Position numbers and translations under genes: made by a program
Notes under the pieces: generated by a model
What the model was told of the DNA's origin: nothing
The model's input: only the letters and a program-made list of their open reading frames with translations
The model's database searches: none
Source of the DNA: Nocardia flavorosea NBRC 108225
GTDB taxonomy: Bacteria > Actinomycetota > Actinomycetes > Mycobacteriales > Mycobacteriaceae
Length of the DNA stretch: 64,000 bases
Direction of reading: 5' to 3'
Assembly (NCBI RefSeq): GCF_001613385.1
Contig: NZ_BDCG01000010.1
Location: forward strand, 62,001 to 126,000
In this document: in pieces, positions 1 through 8,383 of the stretch
Layout: the number at the start of each line of letters is the position of its first letter
How positions within the stretch are numbered: position 1 is the stretch's first letter

Positions 1-1794
1 CACCGTCACCACATCGCGAGGCGCGTCCTTGCGTACTCGTTTCACGTAGTCGAGAACGGGTTTGGTGATCTCGCGGTAAGGCGACTCCACGACTTTCAAC
101 GGTACCGGGGTATCGCTGTTCTCCCAGTCCCGCACGAGTGCGCGGGTATCCTCCTCGTCGACGTTCACCGTGATCGCCTCGAGCGTGTCCGGGCGGCCGG
201 CACGGGCATAGGCCAGCGCGCGCCGGGTCGGCAGATGCAGCCGCGACACCAGCACGATCGAATGGGTCCGGCTGGGCAGAACCCCATCCCATTCGTGTTC
301 CTCGAGTTCGCGGGCCACCGAATCGTAGTGGTGGTGGATCATCTTCATCACCACGAAGATCACTGCCATCGTCACGATCGCGATCCAGGCGCCGGCGAAG
401 AACTTCGTGACCAGCACCACTACGAGCACCGCACCGGTGGCCACCAGCCCGAGCGCGTTGATGGCCCGCGACCGCCGCATCCGCGACCGCTGCGCCGGAT
501 CGGTTTCCCGGCGCAGCAACCGGGTCCAATGCCGCAGCATGCCGGTCTGGCTCAGGGTGAACGAAACGAACACGCCGATGATGTAGAGCTGGATGAGTTT
601 GGTGACTTCCGCGTCGAACGCCACCACGAACCCGATCGCCCCCACCGCCAGGAACAGGATGCCGTTGCTGAAGGCCAGCCGGTCGCCGCGGGTGTGCAGC
701 TGCCGGGGCAGGAACCGGGCCTGGGCCAGGACCGAGCCGAGCACCGGGAACCCGTTGTAGGCGGTATTGGCCGCCAGAACCAGGATCACCGCCGTCACCA
801 CCGCCACGAAGTAGAAACCGGGCGTGAATGTGTCGAACACCGCGTGCGCGATCTGCGTGACCAGCGTTTTCTGCTGGTAGTCCGCCGGGGCACCGATCAG
901 ATGCGCCGTGTTCTCGGCGAAAACCACATGCGCTTCGCGGGCGAGCACGATGATGCCGAGAAACAAGGCTATGGAGATACCGCCGAGCATCAGCAGCGTA
1001 GTCGCGGCATTACGCGATTTCGGTTTGCGGAATGCCGGGACGCCGTTGCTGATCGCCTCGACACCGGTCAGTGCGGCACTCCCAGAGGAAAAGGCGCGGG
1101 CGAGCATGAACACCAGCGCCACGCCCGCCAGATACTCTTCCTCGGCCCGCAGTTCGAACGCGGCCGATTCGGCTCGCACTTCGTCGCCGAGGACGAAGAT
1201 GCGAACCAGGCCCCAGCCGAGCATCGCGAACATACCGATCAGGAACGCGTACGACAGCAGTGCGAACGTCCGCCCGGATTCGCGCACTCCGCGCAGGTTC
1301 ATCGCGGTGAGCAGGGCGATGGCGGCCACCGCGAACAACACTTTGTGGGTGGCCACGAACGGGATGGCCGATCCGATGGTGGAGGCAGCCGAGGATATCG
1401 AGACCGCGACCGTCAGCACATAGTCCACCAGCAGCGCGCTGCCGACCGCCAAGCCCGCAGTGGGACCGAGATTGGTGGTGACGACCTCGAAGTCGCCGCC
1501 GCCGGACGGATAGGCGTGCACGTTCTGCCGATAGCTGGCTACCACGATGATCATCACGACCGCGACGGCGAGTCCGAGCCACGGGGCGTAGGCATAACCG
1601 GCGAGTCCGGATACCGACAGAACGAGGAAGATCTCCTCGGGCGCATAGGCGACCGAGGACATCGCGTCCGAGGCGAATACCGGCAGCGCGATTCGTTTCG
1701 GCAGCAGGGTGTGACCCAGGGCGTCACTACGGAATGGCCGCCCCAGCACCAAGCGTTTGGTGGCGGTCGTCAACTTCGACACTGGACGGAGCAT
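1..1794 (-). CDS. APC-superfamily permease (amino acid/potassium type), C-terminus outside window
   Basis: Integral membrane permease of the APC superfamily. The first 598 residues are in the window and the reading frame runs off the left edge still open; relatives are about 650-670 residues, so only the tail is missing. The N-terminal part has the family's conserved entry 'FASDAMSSVAYAPEE' (about residues 33-47), followed by a regular series of hydrophobic helices and the motif 'YPSGGGDFEV'. ATG at 1794 is chosen; GTG at 1782 is an alternative. It is divergent from two TrkA/RCK genes and, from memory, the same arrangement occurs in M. tuberculosis (Rv2690c next to ceoB/ceoC). That context hints at a cation-linked transporter, possibly for potassium, but the substrate is inferred. 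Confidence 0.9.
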   Translation of the reverse strand, partial: MLRPVSKLTTATKRLVLGRPFRSDALGHTLLPKRIALPVFASDAMSSVAYAPEEIFLVLSVSGLAGYAYAPWLGLAVAVVMIIVVASYRQNVHAYPSGGGDFEVVTTNLGPTAGLAVGSALLVDYVLTVAVSISSAASTIGSAIPFVATHKVLFAVAAIALLTAMNLRGVRESGRTFALLSYAFLIGMFAMLGWGLVRIFVLGDEVRAESAAFELRAEEEYLAGVALVFMLARAFSSGSAALTGVEAISNGVPAFRKPKSRNAATTLLMLGGISIALFLGIIVLAREAHVVFAENTAHLIGAPADYQQKTLVTQIAHAVFDTFTPGFYFVAVVTAVILVLAANTAYNGFPVLGSVLAQARFLPRQLHTRGDRLAFSNGILFLAVGAIGFVVAFDAEVTKLIQLYIIGVFVSFTLSQTGMLRHWTRLLRRETDPAQRSRMRRSRAINALGLVATGAVLVVVLVTKFFAGAWIAIVTMAVIFVVMKMIHHHYDSVARELEEHEWDGVLPSRTHSIVLVSRLHLPTRRALAYARAGRPDTLEAITVNVDEEDTRALVRDWENSDTPVPLKVVESPYREITKPVLDYVKRVRKDAPRDVVTV

Positions 1795-2001
1795 AAGCCC
1801 CCGCACCGCCCGTCGCCGCCAGGCATTACCGGATTACCGGTTTGCCCGGGTTCGGCAGGGGGAATCTGGCAGAGGGCGCGAACCGGCGAGTACGGTTCGT
1901 TTCGCGGCAACCGCGTGGCTACGCGGGAACACCGGCCGCGGGGCTGTGCCGCACGATCGGGCGCGGCCGTCGGCAGTACGGAGTCAGGAGCGGGATTCAC
2001 G

Positions 2002-2667
2002 GTGTACGTGGTGATCATGGGATGCGGACGGGTGGGGGCCTCACTGGCCCGTGCTCTGGTCCGGATAGGGCATGAGGTCGCCGTGATCGACCGGAATCCG
2101 GAGGCGTTCCGGCGACTGGGCGACGATTTCCCGGGCGAACGGGTCACCGGGGTCGGTTTCGATCGCGATGTGCTGCGCCGGGCGGGTATCGAACGAGCCG
2201 GCGCGTTCGCAGCGGTCTCCTCCGGCGACAACTCCAACATCATCTCCGCCCGGGTGGCGCGCGAGATGTTCGGTATCGACCGCGTGGTGGCACGGATCTA
2301 CGACGCCAAACGCGCTGCCGTCTACGAGCGGCTCGGCATCCCGACCATCGCGACCGTGCCCTGGACCACCGATCGTTTCCTGCACAACCTGCTGGGCGAT
2401 GCGGGCACCACCACCTGGCGCGACCCCACCGGTACGGTCGCCGTGGCCCAACTGGTCCTGCACGAGGACTGGTACGGGCGCACTGTGCGTGATCTGGAGA
2501 GTGCCACCGGCGCCCGGGTCGCGTTCATCATCCGCTTCGGGCAGGGCGTCCTGCCCGACGCCAAAACCGTCGTCCAGGCCGACGACACCGTGTACGTGGC
2601 CGCGACCTCCGGTTCCGCCGGTGAAGCGGTCGCGCTGGCCGCGAAACCCCCAGCGAACAAGGACTGA
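2002..2667 (+). CDS. ceoB: TrkA-family potassium uptake regulatory protein (CeoB-like)
   Basis: Cytoplasmic RCK-type regulatory subunit of a potassium transporter, 221 residues. An N-terminal Rossmann domain with the nucleotide-binding loop 'GCGRVGASLARAL' (about residues 6-18) is followed by a C-terminal RCK_C domain with the typical ending on 'DDTVYVAAT'. GTG at 2002 is chosen because a Shine-Dalgarno-like GGAG lies about 11 bases upstream and the glycine-rich loop then sits at the very N-terminus as expected; the much longer open frame upstream has no family similarity. Two bases separate it from the next trkA gene, so the pair forms an operon. Such paired short TrkA proteins are known in mycobacteria. 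The cognate channel is not in this stretch unless it is the divergent permease. Confidence 0.93.
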   Translation: MYVVIMGCGRVGASLARALVRIGHEVAVIDRNPEAFRRLGDDFPGERVTGVGFDRDVLRRAGIERAGAFAAVSSGDNSNIISARVAREMFGIDRVVARIYDAKRAAVYERLGIPTIATVPWTTDRFLHNLLGDAGTTTWRDPTGTVAVAQLVLHEDWYGRTVRDLESATGARVAFIIRFGQGVLPDAKTVVQADDTVYVAATSGSAGEAVALAAKPPANKD

Positions 2668-2669
2668 TC

Positions 2670-3389
2670 ATGAAGGTGGCCATTGCCGGAGCCGGGGCCG
2701 TCGGCCGCTCCATCGCGCGCGAACTGCTGCGGTCGGGGCACACTGTCATGCTGCTCGAACGCCAGCTCGACCATATCGACCGGGATTCGGTGCGCGACGC
2801 GGTCTGGGTGCACGCCGACGCCTGCGAACTGCAACTGCTCGAGGACGCGGGCCTACAGGACTACGAGGTCGTCATCGCCGCCACCGGCGACGACAAGGCC
2901 AACCTGGTGCACAGCCTGCTGGCCAAAACCGAGTTCGGGGTACGCCGGGTGGTGGCGCGGGTCAACGATCCCCGCAACGAGTGGCTCTTCGACGAGGCGT
3001 GGGGGGTCGATGTCGCGGTTTCGACCCCACGGCTGCTGGCATCGCTGGTGGAGGAAGCGGTCACGGTGGGCGATCTGGTCCGGTTGATGACTCTGCGGCA
3101 AGGTCAGGCGAACCTCGTCGAACTCACCCTGCCGCCCGATACCACCCTGGCCGGCAAACCGGTTCGCAGCCTGCGCCTGCCGCGTGATTCGGCCCTCGTC
3201 ACCATCCTTCGCGGCGGGCGGGTGATCGTGCCGCAGCCCGACGATCCCTTCGAAGGCGACGACGAACTGCTGTTCGTCGCCTCTGCCGAGGCCGAGGAGG
3301 AACTGCGCTCGGTACTGGCACCGATCGGCACCGCCGAAACACCGGCCGGCGCGGCGGAGTTGACCCCCTCGCAGGACGCCGAATACTGA
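2670..3389 (+). CDS. ceoC: TrkA-family potassium uptake regulatory protein (CeoC-like)
   Basis: Second RCK regulatory subunit, 239 residues. It has an N-terminal NAD-binding fold with 'GAGAVGRSIARELL' at residues 7-20 and a C-terminal RCK_C domain (about residues 135-215, ending near 'DDELLFVASAEAEEELRS'). A low-complexity Ala/Glu/Pro tail closes the protein. It follows the previous trkA gene by two bases, so the two are surely co-transcribed and probably co-translated. They likely form a hetero-oligomeric gating ring controlling potassium flux in response to NAD(H) or other nucleotides; that role is inferred from the family. Confidence 0.93.
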   Translation: MKVAIAGAGAVGRSIARELLRSGHTVMLLERQLDHIDRDSVRDAVWVHADACELQLLEDAGLQDYEVVIAATGDDKANLVHSLLAKTEFGVRRVVARVNDPRNEWLFDEAWGVDVAVSTPRLLASLVEEAVTVGDLVRLMTLRQGQANLVELTLPPDTTLAGKPVRSLRLPRDSALVTILRGGRVIVPQPDDPFEGDDELLFVASAEAEEELRSVLAPIGTAETPAGAAELTPSQDAEY

Positions 3390-3422
3390 CCACCATCCCC
3401 GGTCACTCATGGGCAGGGCCCG

Positions 3423-3481
3423 CCCGGTTCTGGAGCGAGGGAGAGAGCGCAGCGACCGACCGGCGGGAGTGAAGAACCGGG
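3423..3481. repeat. Imperfect palindromic element (REP-like) after ceoC
   Basis: A 9-bp perfect inverted repeat (CCCGGTTCT at 3423-3431, AGAACCGGG at 3473-3481) closes a 59-base purine-rich segment. It sits between convergent ceoC and the sigma factor gene. It may be a terminator or a dispersed palindromic repeat of the kind common in Nocardia-like genomes; copy number cannot be judged here. Confidence 0.5.
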
Positions 3482-3500
3482 TTGATAGGATCCCGCCCTC

Positions 3501-3517
3501 GAGACGCGGAGCGTCTC
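3501..3517. terminator. Short hairpin between ceoC and sigma factor gene
   Basis: GAGACGC, a 3-base loop, then GCGTCTC: a perfect 7-bp stem. A 13-base direct repeat CTCCACAATGACA starts inside its right arm (3515-3527) and recurs at 3576-3588. A bidirectional terminator between the two convergent genes is plausible. Confidence 0.45.
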
Positions 3518-3589
3518 CACAATGACATCCCGCGCCTTCATGATGGCCCACCCAGCAGCTCGGGTCCGAGAGCGGCTCCACAATGACAG

Positions 3590-4228
3590 TCAGGCGGCAA
3601 CGGGCCGCTCGGCCCGGGCCCGCAGCTTGTTCAGGGCGCGGTACTGCAGGACCCGGACCACCCCGGCGCTGGTGCCCAGTTCTGCCGCGGTTTCGGCCGC
3701 ACTCAAGCCGAGCACGATCCGCATCACCAGTACCTTCTGGTGCACCGGATTCAGCTGCTGCATGAGTTCGCGGGCCACCGCGCCCCGTTCGGCCGCCAGC
3801 GCCCACTCCTCCGGACCCGCCGCCGTCGAAGCCAGATCGGGAATTTCCGCCACGGGGTAGACCGGGTGGACCTGTGCACCGCGAAAGGCGTCGGACACCT
3901 TGTTCGCCGCGATTCCGTAGACGAAGGCAAGGAACGATTTTCCCTGGTCCCGGTAGCGGGGGATCGCGGCGACGGTGGCCATGAGGACTTCCTGCGTTAC
4001 ATCGTCGGCCGTCACATGCAGATGTGCCGGGTTTCCCAGCCGGGTACGGCAGTAACGCTGTACCAGTGGTTGCACCAGCCGCAGGATCTCGGCCACCGCG
4101 CGGCGGTCACCGCCTGCCGCGGGTTCGACCAGGAGGTCGAGTTCGGCGGAAACCAGGCGGCTCTGTGACCGCACCGGATGCTCACGCCCCCGCTCCGGAC
4201 GTGTGATCGTGTGCTGCTCGGTACGCAT
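3590..4228 (-). CDS. SigD-family ECF RNA polymerase sigma factor
   Basis: Extracytoplasmic-function sigma factor, 212 residues from ATG 4228, which has an AGAGGA ribosome site nine bases upstream. The longer frame upstream has no sigma similarity. Region 2 is clear ('ADDVTQEVLMATVAAIPRYR', about residues 70-90, then 'FLAFVYGIAANKV'), and region 4 lies near the C-terminus ('LNPVHQKVLVMRIVLGLSAA', then 'GVVRVLQYRALNKLR'). The closest family I recognise is SigD/ShbA, and the length equals that of M. tuberculosis SigD as I remember it. SigD genes normally neighbour an anti-sigma gene (rsdA); none is seen here. In the M. tuberculosis order this slot between ceoC and DUF3159 has no sigma gene, so it looks like a paralogue or an insertion. 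Its regulon is unknown. Confidence 0.88.
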   Translation of the reverse strand: MRTEQHTITRPERGREHPVRSQSRLVSAELDLLVEPAAGGDRRAVAEILRLVQPLVQRYCRTRLGNPAHLHVTADDVTQEVLMATVAAIPRYRDQGKSFLAFVYGIAANKVSDAFRGAQVHPVYPVAEIPDLASTAAGPEEWALAAERGAVARELMQQLNPVHQKVLVMRIVLGLSAAETAAELGTSAGVVRVLQYRALNKLRARAERPVAA

Positions 4229-4354
4229 TCGCCAGTCCTCTCGGCAGATCGTCTTCTCCAACGATCGTCCGTTGAACGGCGCTGTCGGGATAGACACCAA
4301 AGGGTGGGTCATCCGCCACCCTGGCGATTCGGGTGCGTGCCGCGAATTTTCGGG

Positions 4355-5068
4355 TCAGGCGGCGTGCCGAGCCGAGGAGGCCGGAAGATGACCGGCCCGG
4401 CGTACCGCCCAGACGGTCACTACGAGGGCGAGCGCGGTGAGCGGCCACCCCATCGCGATCCGGGCGGCGGCGAGCCAGCCCGTGCTGTCGGCCGCGTACA
4501 GATGGTGCTGCACCAGATAGCGGGCGCCGAAAACGAGCACCCAGGCGGCGGTCGCCACATCGTAGAGCCGTACCACGCGGGAATCGCTGCGCCAGGCGAC
4601 GCCGTGGCCGTTGAGTACGCCCCACACCACGCCGACGAGTGGCCTGCGGACCAATATCGAGATCAGGAACGCGGACCCGTAGACGAGGCTGGTGTAGATG
4701 CCGAACAGGAAGAACCCCTTGGCCTCCCCCACCCGCCAGGCGATCAACGCGCAGATCCCGACGCCCAGGAACCCGGAGATAGCCGGTTGGATCGGCTCCC
4801 GGCGTACCAGCCGCCAGACCAGCACGGCACCCGCCACACCCAGTGCCGCCCAGATCGCCACGGTGAGGCCGAGCAACGCGTTCATCGGAACGAACACCAG
4901 CACCGGCAAGGTGGAGTAGATCAGCCCGGCGAAACCGCCCAGCTGTTCGAGCAAAGTCTGCTGCGCGGGCCCGGCCCGCTCCTCATCCGGTCCATCGTCC
5001 GCGGACGGTTCCGGTGCGGGGATGGTCCGCGGTAGCGGCGTGGTGGCGTACTCGTCGCTCGATGCCAT
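4355..5068 (-). CDS. DUF3159 integral membrane protein
   Basis: Multi-spanning membrane protein, 237 residues. The first ~40 residues are hydrophilic and rich in Pro, Asp and Glu; from about residue 45 to 225 there are roughly six hydrophobic helices, including 'ALLGLTVAIWAALGVAGAV' and 'AISGFLGVGICALIAWRVG'. This matches DUF3159, a family confined to actinobacteria with no established function. It follows the OB-fold gene with a three-base gap in the same order as Rv2694c-Rv2693c in M. tuberculosis, so the two are probably co-expressed. A transport or permease-like role is a guess only. Confidence 0.9.
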   Translation of the reverse strand: MASSDEYATTPLPRTIPAPEPSADDGPDEERAGPAQQTLLEQLGGFAGLIYSTLPVLVFVPMNALLGLTVAIWAALGVAGAVLVWRLVRREPIQPAISGFLGVGICALIAWRVGEAKGFFLFGIYTSLVYGSAFLISILVRRPLVGVVWGVLNGHGVAWRSDSRVVRLYDVATAAWVLVFGARYLVQHHLYAADSTGWLAAARIAMGWPLTALALVVTVWAVRRAGHLPASSARHAA

Positions 5069-5071
5069 GCG

Positions 5072-5476
5072 TCAGCTGTTTCCGCGCAATTCGTAGTAGG
5101 GGTTGTAGATCACCTTGCGGCCCTCGCGTTCTCCGATACGGCCGCGCACCATGATGCGCCGGCCCGATTCGATACCGGGTATCCGGCGCCGCCCGATCCA
5201 CACCAGTGTGATGGCATCGGTACCGTCGTAGAACTCCGCCTGCACATTCGCCCCGGTGGCCTGCGGACACGAATCGACGCTGCGCAATCTGCCCAGCATC
5301 GTCGCCTCCTCGCCACGCCGGCACTCCGAGACCCGGCAGGCGCCCGAAGCGTCCGCCGACTCCGCCAGCTCCTCGGCGTCGAGCTGATCGAGATCCTCGG
5401 TCAACCTGCGGCCGAGCCTGCGAAAATATCCGGTAGCGGACTTGGCGCCCGCCTTTCTTCCGGCCGAGGAAGACAT
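5072..5476 (-). CDS. OB-fold nucleic acid-binding protein
   Basis: Small protein of 134 residues. ATG at 5476 has an AGGAG site 12 bases upstream; the longer frame lacks support. After a basic N-terminus, the segment 'TMLGRLRSVDSCPQ' to 'IMVRGRIGEREGRKVIYNPY' has the strand pattern of an OB-fold related to RecG/tRNA-anticodon-binding domains. It corresponds in position to Rv2694c. Single-stranded DNA or RNA binding is a family-level inference. It lies three bases upstream of the DUF3159 gene, in one operon. Confidence 0.88.
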   Translation of the reverse strand: MSSSAGRKAGAKSATGYFRRLGRRLTEDLDQLDAEELAESADASGACRVSECRRGEEATMLGRLRSVDSCPQATGANVQAEFYDGTDAITLVWIGRRRIPGIESGRRIMVRGRIGEREGRKVIYNPYYELRGNS

Positions 5477-5586
5477 CGCTTGCTCTCCTGTGCGCGGACG
5501 GCGTGGGTCGCACGTCATCCGAGATTCTCTGCTACGGCCCGGCTGTGGCCGTACCCGCCACTGTAGATGGGTACCGGCGGCACCGC

Positions 5587-5592
5587 TACGCT
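5587..5592 (+). promoter_or_regulatory. -10 box for leaderless hydrolase transcript
   Basis: TACGCT fits the actinobacterial TANNNT -10 pattern. Seven bases separate it from GTG 5600, the spacing expected if transcription starts on the start codon. Confidence 0.6.
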
Positions 5593-5599
5593 CGGTCCG

Positions 5600-6298
5600 G
5601 TGTTCGATTCCCCACGTCCGGCAGTCGTGGTCGCGCTCCCCGGCACCGGCTCCGATGCGCATTTCGCCCGTCGCGCCTTCGCGCCCGCCTGCACTGCACG
5701 CGGGCTCGAGCTGATAGCAGTCGATCCCGAACCGGGCGCGGTGATCGCCGGCTACCTCGCCGCCCTGGATACCGCTGCCGCCCGTGGCCCGGTCCTGGCC
5801 GCGGGCATCTCCCTGGGGGCGGCGGTAGCGCTGGAATGGGCGGGCCGCCGTGCGGCCGGGGATGTGTCGGGCGTTATCGCCGCACTGCCGGCCTGGACCG
5901 GCCCCGATACGGCGCATTGCCCCGCTGCTCTCAGCGCCTCGGTCACCGCCGCACAATTACGCGCGGAGGGTCTCGAACCGGTCGTCACTCGGATGCGGGC
6001 GAGCAGCCCGCGCTGGCTCGCCGACGCACTCACCCGTTCCTGGCGCTCACAGTGGCCCGGACTCCCGGACGCATTGGAAGAAGCCGCCCAGTACAAATGG
6101 CCGGAGACGGTGCTGCTGGACACTTTGGCGGTCCCGCTGGCGGTGATCGCCGCCGCGGACGATCCGGTGCATCCGGTCGCCGTCGGCCGGGAATGGGCAC
6201 GCCGCGCGCCACGCTCGGTGATCACCGAGGTCACCCTCGACGAGCTCGGCGCCGACCCCGCGGTGGTGGGCCGGCTCGGCCTGCGGTACGCCCGCTGA
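5600..6298 (+). CDS. Alpha/beta-hydrolase family protein (Rv2695-like)
   Basis: Predicted alpha/beta-hydrolase, 232 residues. The oxyanion region 'ALPGTGSD' (about 12-19), the nucleophile elbow 'GISLGAA' with Ser71 and the late 'DDPVHPVAVGREWA' segment give a plausible Ser-Asp-His triad. I chose GTG 5600 over the in-frame ATG 5567 because a TACGCT -10 box ends seven bases before it, giving a leaderless message, whereas the ATG lacks a ribosome site. It sits alone on the plus strand between the OB-fold and DUF3710 genes, as in M. tuberculosis. The substrate is unknown. Confidence 0.85.
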   Translation: MFDSPRPAVVVALPGTGSDAHFARRAFAPACTARGLELIAVDPEPGAVIAGYLAALDTAAARGPVLAAGISLGAAVALEWAGRRAAGDVSGVIAALPAWTGPDTAHCPAALSASVTAAQLRAEGLEPVVTRMRASSPRWLADALTRSWRSQWPGLPDALEEAAQYKWPETVLLDTLAVPLAVIAAADDPVHPVAVGREWARRAPRSVITEVTLDELGADPAVVGRLGLRYAR

Positions 6299-6340
6299 CC
6301 GAACGCGGCCCCTTCGACCGGACGGCGGAGGACGAGGTCG

Positions 6341-7306
6341 TCAGCCGCGGCCGAGCTGCTGCATCGCCGAACCCTCGGCCCCCCGGCGCGGCTGCGGTGG
6401 CTGCTGCGGAGGTAGCACCGAACCGGTCTGCGCCGGCCGCGGGGCGGTCTGCTGCACGGCAGCAGCCTGCTGGGCCTGCTGAGCCTGCTGCTGTTGCTGC
6501 TGCTGATGGGCTGCGGTGAGCTGCTCGGCGAGCTGTTGCGGGAGCACCACCGGCAGCGGTTCCCGCACCGGGAGCGCATCGGTGCCGCGGCGGATGATCG
6601 TTTCGCTGAGCACTGCCCGGGCCGCGGCCACCAGCGGGCTGCCGACCGCCGTGGACCCCGACGGACCGGCCGCCACCAGGCGGATCATCCATCGATAGCC
6701 GTCCACACCGATGAACCGCAGATCGGCCCCCTCGGTAACGGCAACCAGTTCACGGCCCCACGGCCCCTTCTCCACCGAAACCCGGGCGCCGTCCTTGCGC
6801 AGCGATTCCGCGAGGTCGGCCGCCACCGTGCGCCACTGCCCCTTGGACTTGGGTGCGGCATAGGCCGCGACCGTGATCCGTCCGTGTTCGGTGGCCAGAT
6901 GCACAGCCTGCGGAGTGCCCTGCGGGGTCATCTCGACCTGCAGCTGCCCGCCCGGCGGCACCGGCAGGATCACCGACCCGAGATCGAGCCGGGTATCGGT
7001 GAATTCCGCCAGCACCTCGGCGACATCGTCGTAGTCGTAGGGACCGCGCCGGTGCGGCTCGGTATCGGGATCGTCGATCGCGGCGTCGTAGGCGTCGCTG
7101 TAGGCGGCGCCGCCGTACCCGTCGTCGTAGCTGTCGTCGTGGTCACCGGGGTACCGATCGTCGGCGGCGCGGTGATATCCGCCGTCGTCGTACTCGTCGT
7201 ACTCGCCCTGGTACTCGCCGGTGCGGTATTCGCCGGTGCGGTATTCGCCGGTGTCGTACCGTTCGTCCTCGGATCTGCGTCCGCCCGATTTCCGTCGTCC
7301 GAACAT
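6341..7306 (-). CDS. DUF3710 domain protein
   Basis: 321-residue protein with no assigned function, matching DUF3710 (Rv2696c). ATG 7306 is preceded by a perfect AAGGAGG six bases away. The first ~90 residues are acidic, Tyr/Gly/Asp-rich and carry a short 'TGEYR' repeat; the central domain (about 95-255) runs from 'PHRRGPYDYDDVAEVLAEF' to the segment around 'AARAVLSETIIRRGTDALPV'. The C-terminal ~60 residues are Gln/Ala/Pro-rich with a run of seven glutamines. It starts one base after the dut stop, so translational coupling with dut is likely. Confidence 0.9.
   Translation of the reverse strand: MFGRRKSGGRRSEDERYDTGEYRTGEYRTGEYQGEYDEYDDGGYHRAADDRYPGDHDDSYDDGYGGAAYSDAYDAAIDDPDTEPHRRGPYDYDDVAEVLAEFTDTRLDLGSVILPVPPGGQLQVEMTPQGTPQAVHLATEHGRITVAAYAAPKSKGQWRTVAADLAESLRKDGARVSVEKGPWGRELVAVTEGADLRFIGVDGYRWMIRLVAAGPSGSTAVGSPLVAAARAVLSETIIRRGTDALPVREPLPVVLPQQLAEQLTAAHQQQQQQQAQQAQQAAAVQQTAPRPAQTGSVLPPQQPPQPRRGAEGSAMQQLGRG
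7216..7260. repeat. 15-bp tandem repeat in DUF3710 coding region
   Basis: Two identical 15-base units (CGCCGGTGCGGTATT at 7216-7230 and 7231-7245) and a third variant unit (7246-7260). They encode the 'TGEYR' pentapeptide repeats. Being in-frame, unit gain or loss would change only the length of the acidic N-terminus. Confidence 0.75.
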
Positions 7307-7307
7307 G

Positions 7308-7802
7308 TCAGGCCTCCTTGCCCTGGGCGCCGTCGGCACCGTTCGGGATCAAACTCGCGTGTCCCCCGCTGGACCCGTACCCACCCGCACCGCGCACGGA
7401 ATCGTCGAGCCGGTCCACCGCCACGAAATCGACCAGTTCCACGCGTTGCACCAGCAACTGCGCGATCCGGTCGCCCCGGCGCAATTCGATGGGTGTCCGT
7501 GGATCGTGGTTGATCAGGCACACCTTGATCTCGCCGCGGTATCCGGCGTCGATCGTTCCCGGTGTGTTCACCACGGACAGGCCTGTTTTGGCGGCCAGGC
7601 CGGACCGGGGATGAATGAGCCCGACCGTGCCCACCGGAAGCGCGATCGCGATACCGGTGCCGACCAGCACCCGCTCTCCCGGCTCCAGGACGACATCCTC
7701 GGCGGTGCACAGGTCCACGCCCGCATCGCCGTCATGGGCGCGACCGGGCATGGGAATCCCCGGATCCAGCCGGAGCAGTGGTATCGGTGAGAGTGCGTTC
7801 AC
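7308..7802 (-). CDS. dut: dUTP diphosphatase (dUTPase)
   Basis: Hydrolyses dUTP to dUMP and pyrophosphate, supplying dUMP for thymidylate synthesis and keeping uracil out of DNA. 164 residues from GTG 7802, the usual length for trimeric dUTPases. All five motifs are visible: 'DGDAGVDL' (1), 'PRSGLA' (2), '[13 protein letters not shown]' with the catalytic Asp and discriminating Tyr (3), '[10 protein letters not shown]' (4) and the C-terminal P-loop-like '[11 protein letters not shown]' (5). Motif 5 has Ser where many homologues have Thr, a conservative change. It is the first gene of an apparent dut-DUF3710 operon. Confidence 0.97.
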   Translation of the reverse strand: MNALSPIPLLRLDPGIPMPGRAHDGDAGVDLCTAEDVVLEPGERVLVGTGIAIALPVGTVGLIHPRSGLAAKTGLSVVNTPGTIDAGYRGEIKVCLINHDPRTPIELRRGDRIAQLLVQRVELVDFVAVDRLDDSVRGAGGYGSSGGHASLIPNGADGAQGKEA

Positions 7803-7842
7803 GTCCGACCAGCCTACGCGCAGAGTCGGCGGGCATGTCGCT

Positions 7843-7848
7843 TAGTGT
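7843..7848 (+). promoter_or_regulatory. -10 box for leaderless DUF3093 transcript
   Basis: TAGTGT, six bases before GTG 7855. This supports a leaderless transcript for the DUF3093 gene. Confidence 0.6.
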
Positions 7849-7854
7849 TGAGTC

Positions 7855-8370
7855 GTGTCCGACCAGCCTCGACTCACCGAAACCGGCCACCCGGCACGGC
7901 CGGCGCCACCTGTCCATCGCGAACGCCTCTGGGTACCGCTGTGGTGGTGGCCGGTGGGCTTCGCACTCGCCGCCCTGCTCGCCGCGGAAGTCCATATGGG
8001 AGCGCCCGGCCTGCGGGCCTGGCTGCCGTATGTGCTGCTGCTCCCGATCCCGGTCTGGGTTCTGCTCTGGTTCAGCCGGCATCGGGTCGAGGTTGCCGCC
8101 GACAGCAGCGGAACACCGGAACTGCGCGTCGACCGTGCGCACCTGCCGGTCTCTTTCGTGTCCCGCGCGACGGTGGTGCCCCGCAGCGCCAAGACCGCCG
8201 CCCTGGGCCGCCAGCTCGACCCGGCCGCCTATGTCCAGCATCGCCCGTGGATCGGCACCATGGTGCTGCTGGTGCTCGACGATCCGGACGACCCGACGCC
8301 GTACTGGCTGGTCAGTACGCGCCGACCCGAAGAGGTGCTGACCGCGCTCGGAATTCCGAGCGCGGAATGA
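7855..8370 (+). CDS. DUF3093 membrane protein
   Basis: 171 residues from GTG 7855, set by the TAGTGT box six bases upstream. Two adjacent hydrophobic helices (about residues 26-68, including 'WWWPVGFALAALLAAEV' and 'LRAWLPYVLLLPIPVWVLLW') anchor a soluble C-terminal domain that contains 'VARASHLPVSF'-like strands and the 'DDPDDPTPYWLVSTRRP' region. This is the pattern of DUF3093 (Rv2698). Function is unknown. It is divergent from dut and convergent with DUF4193. Confidence 0.9.
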   Translation: MSDQPRLTETGHPARPAPPVHRERLWVPLWWWPVGFALAALLAAEVHMGAPGLRAWLPYVLLLPIPVWVLLWFSRHRVEVAADSSGTPELRVDRAHLPVSFVSRATVVPRSAKTAALGRQLDPAAYVQHRPWIGTMVLLVLDDPDDPTPYWLVSTRRPEEVLTALGIPSAE

Positions 8371-8383
8371 CCTCGCGCCGCCG

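Noticed and set aside
235..2001. Upstream extension of the first trkA frame
   Set aside because: Antisense to the APC permease; Arg/His/Gly-rich. The real start is GTG 2002.
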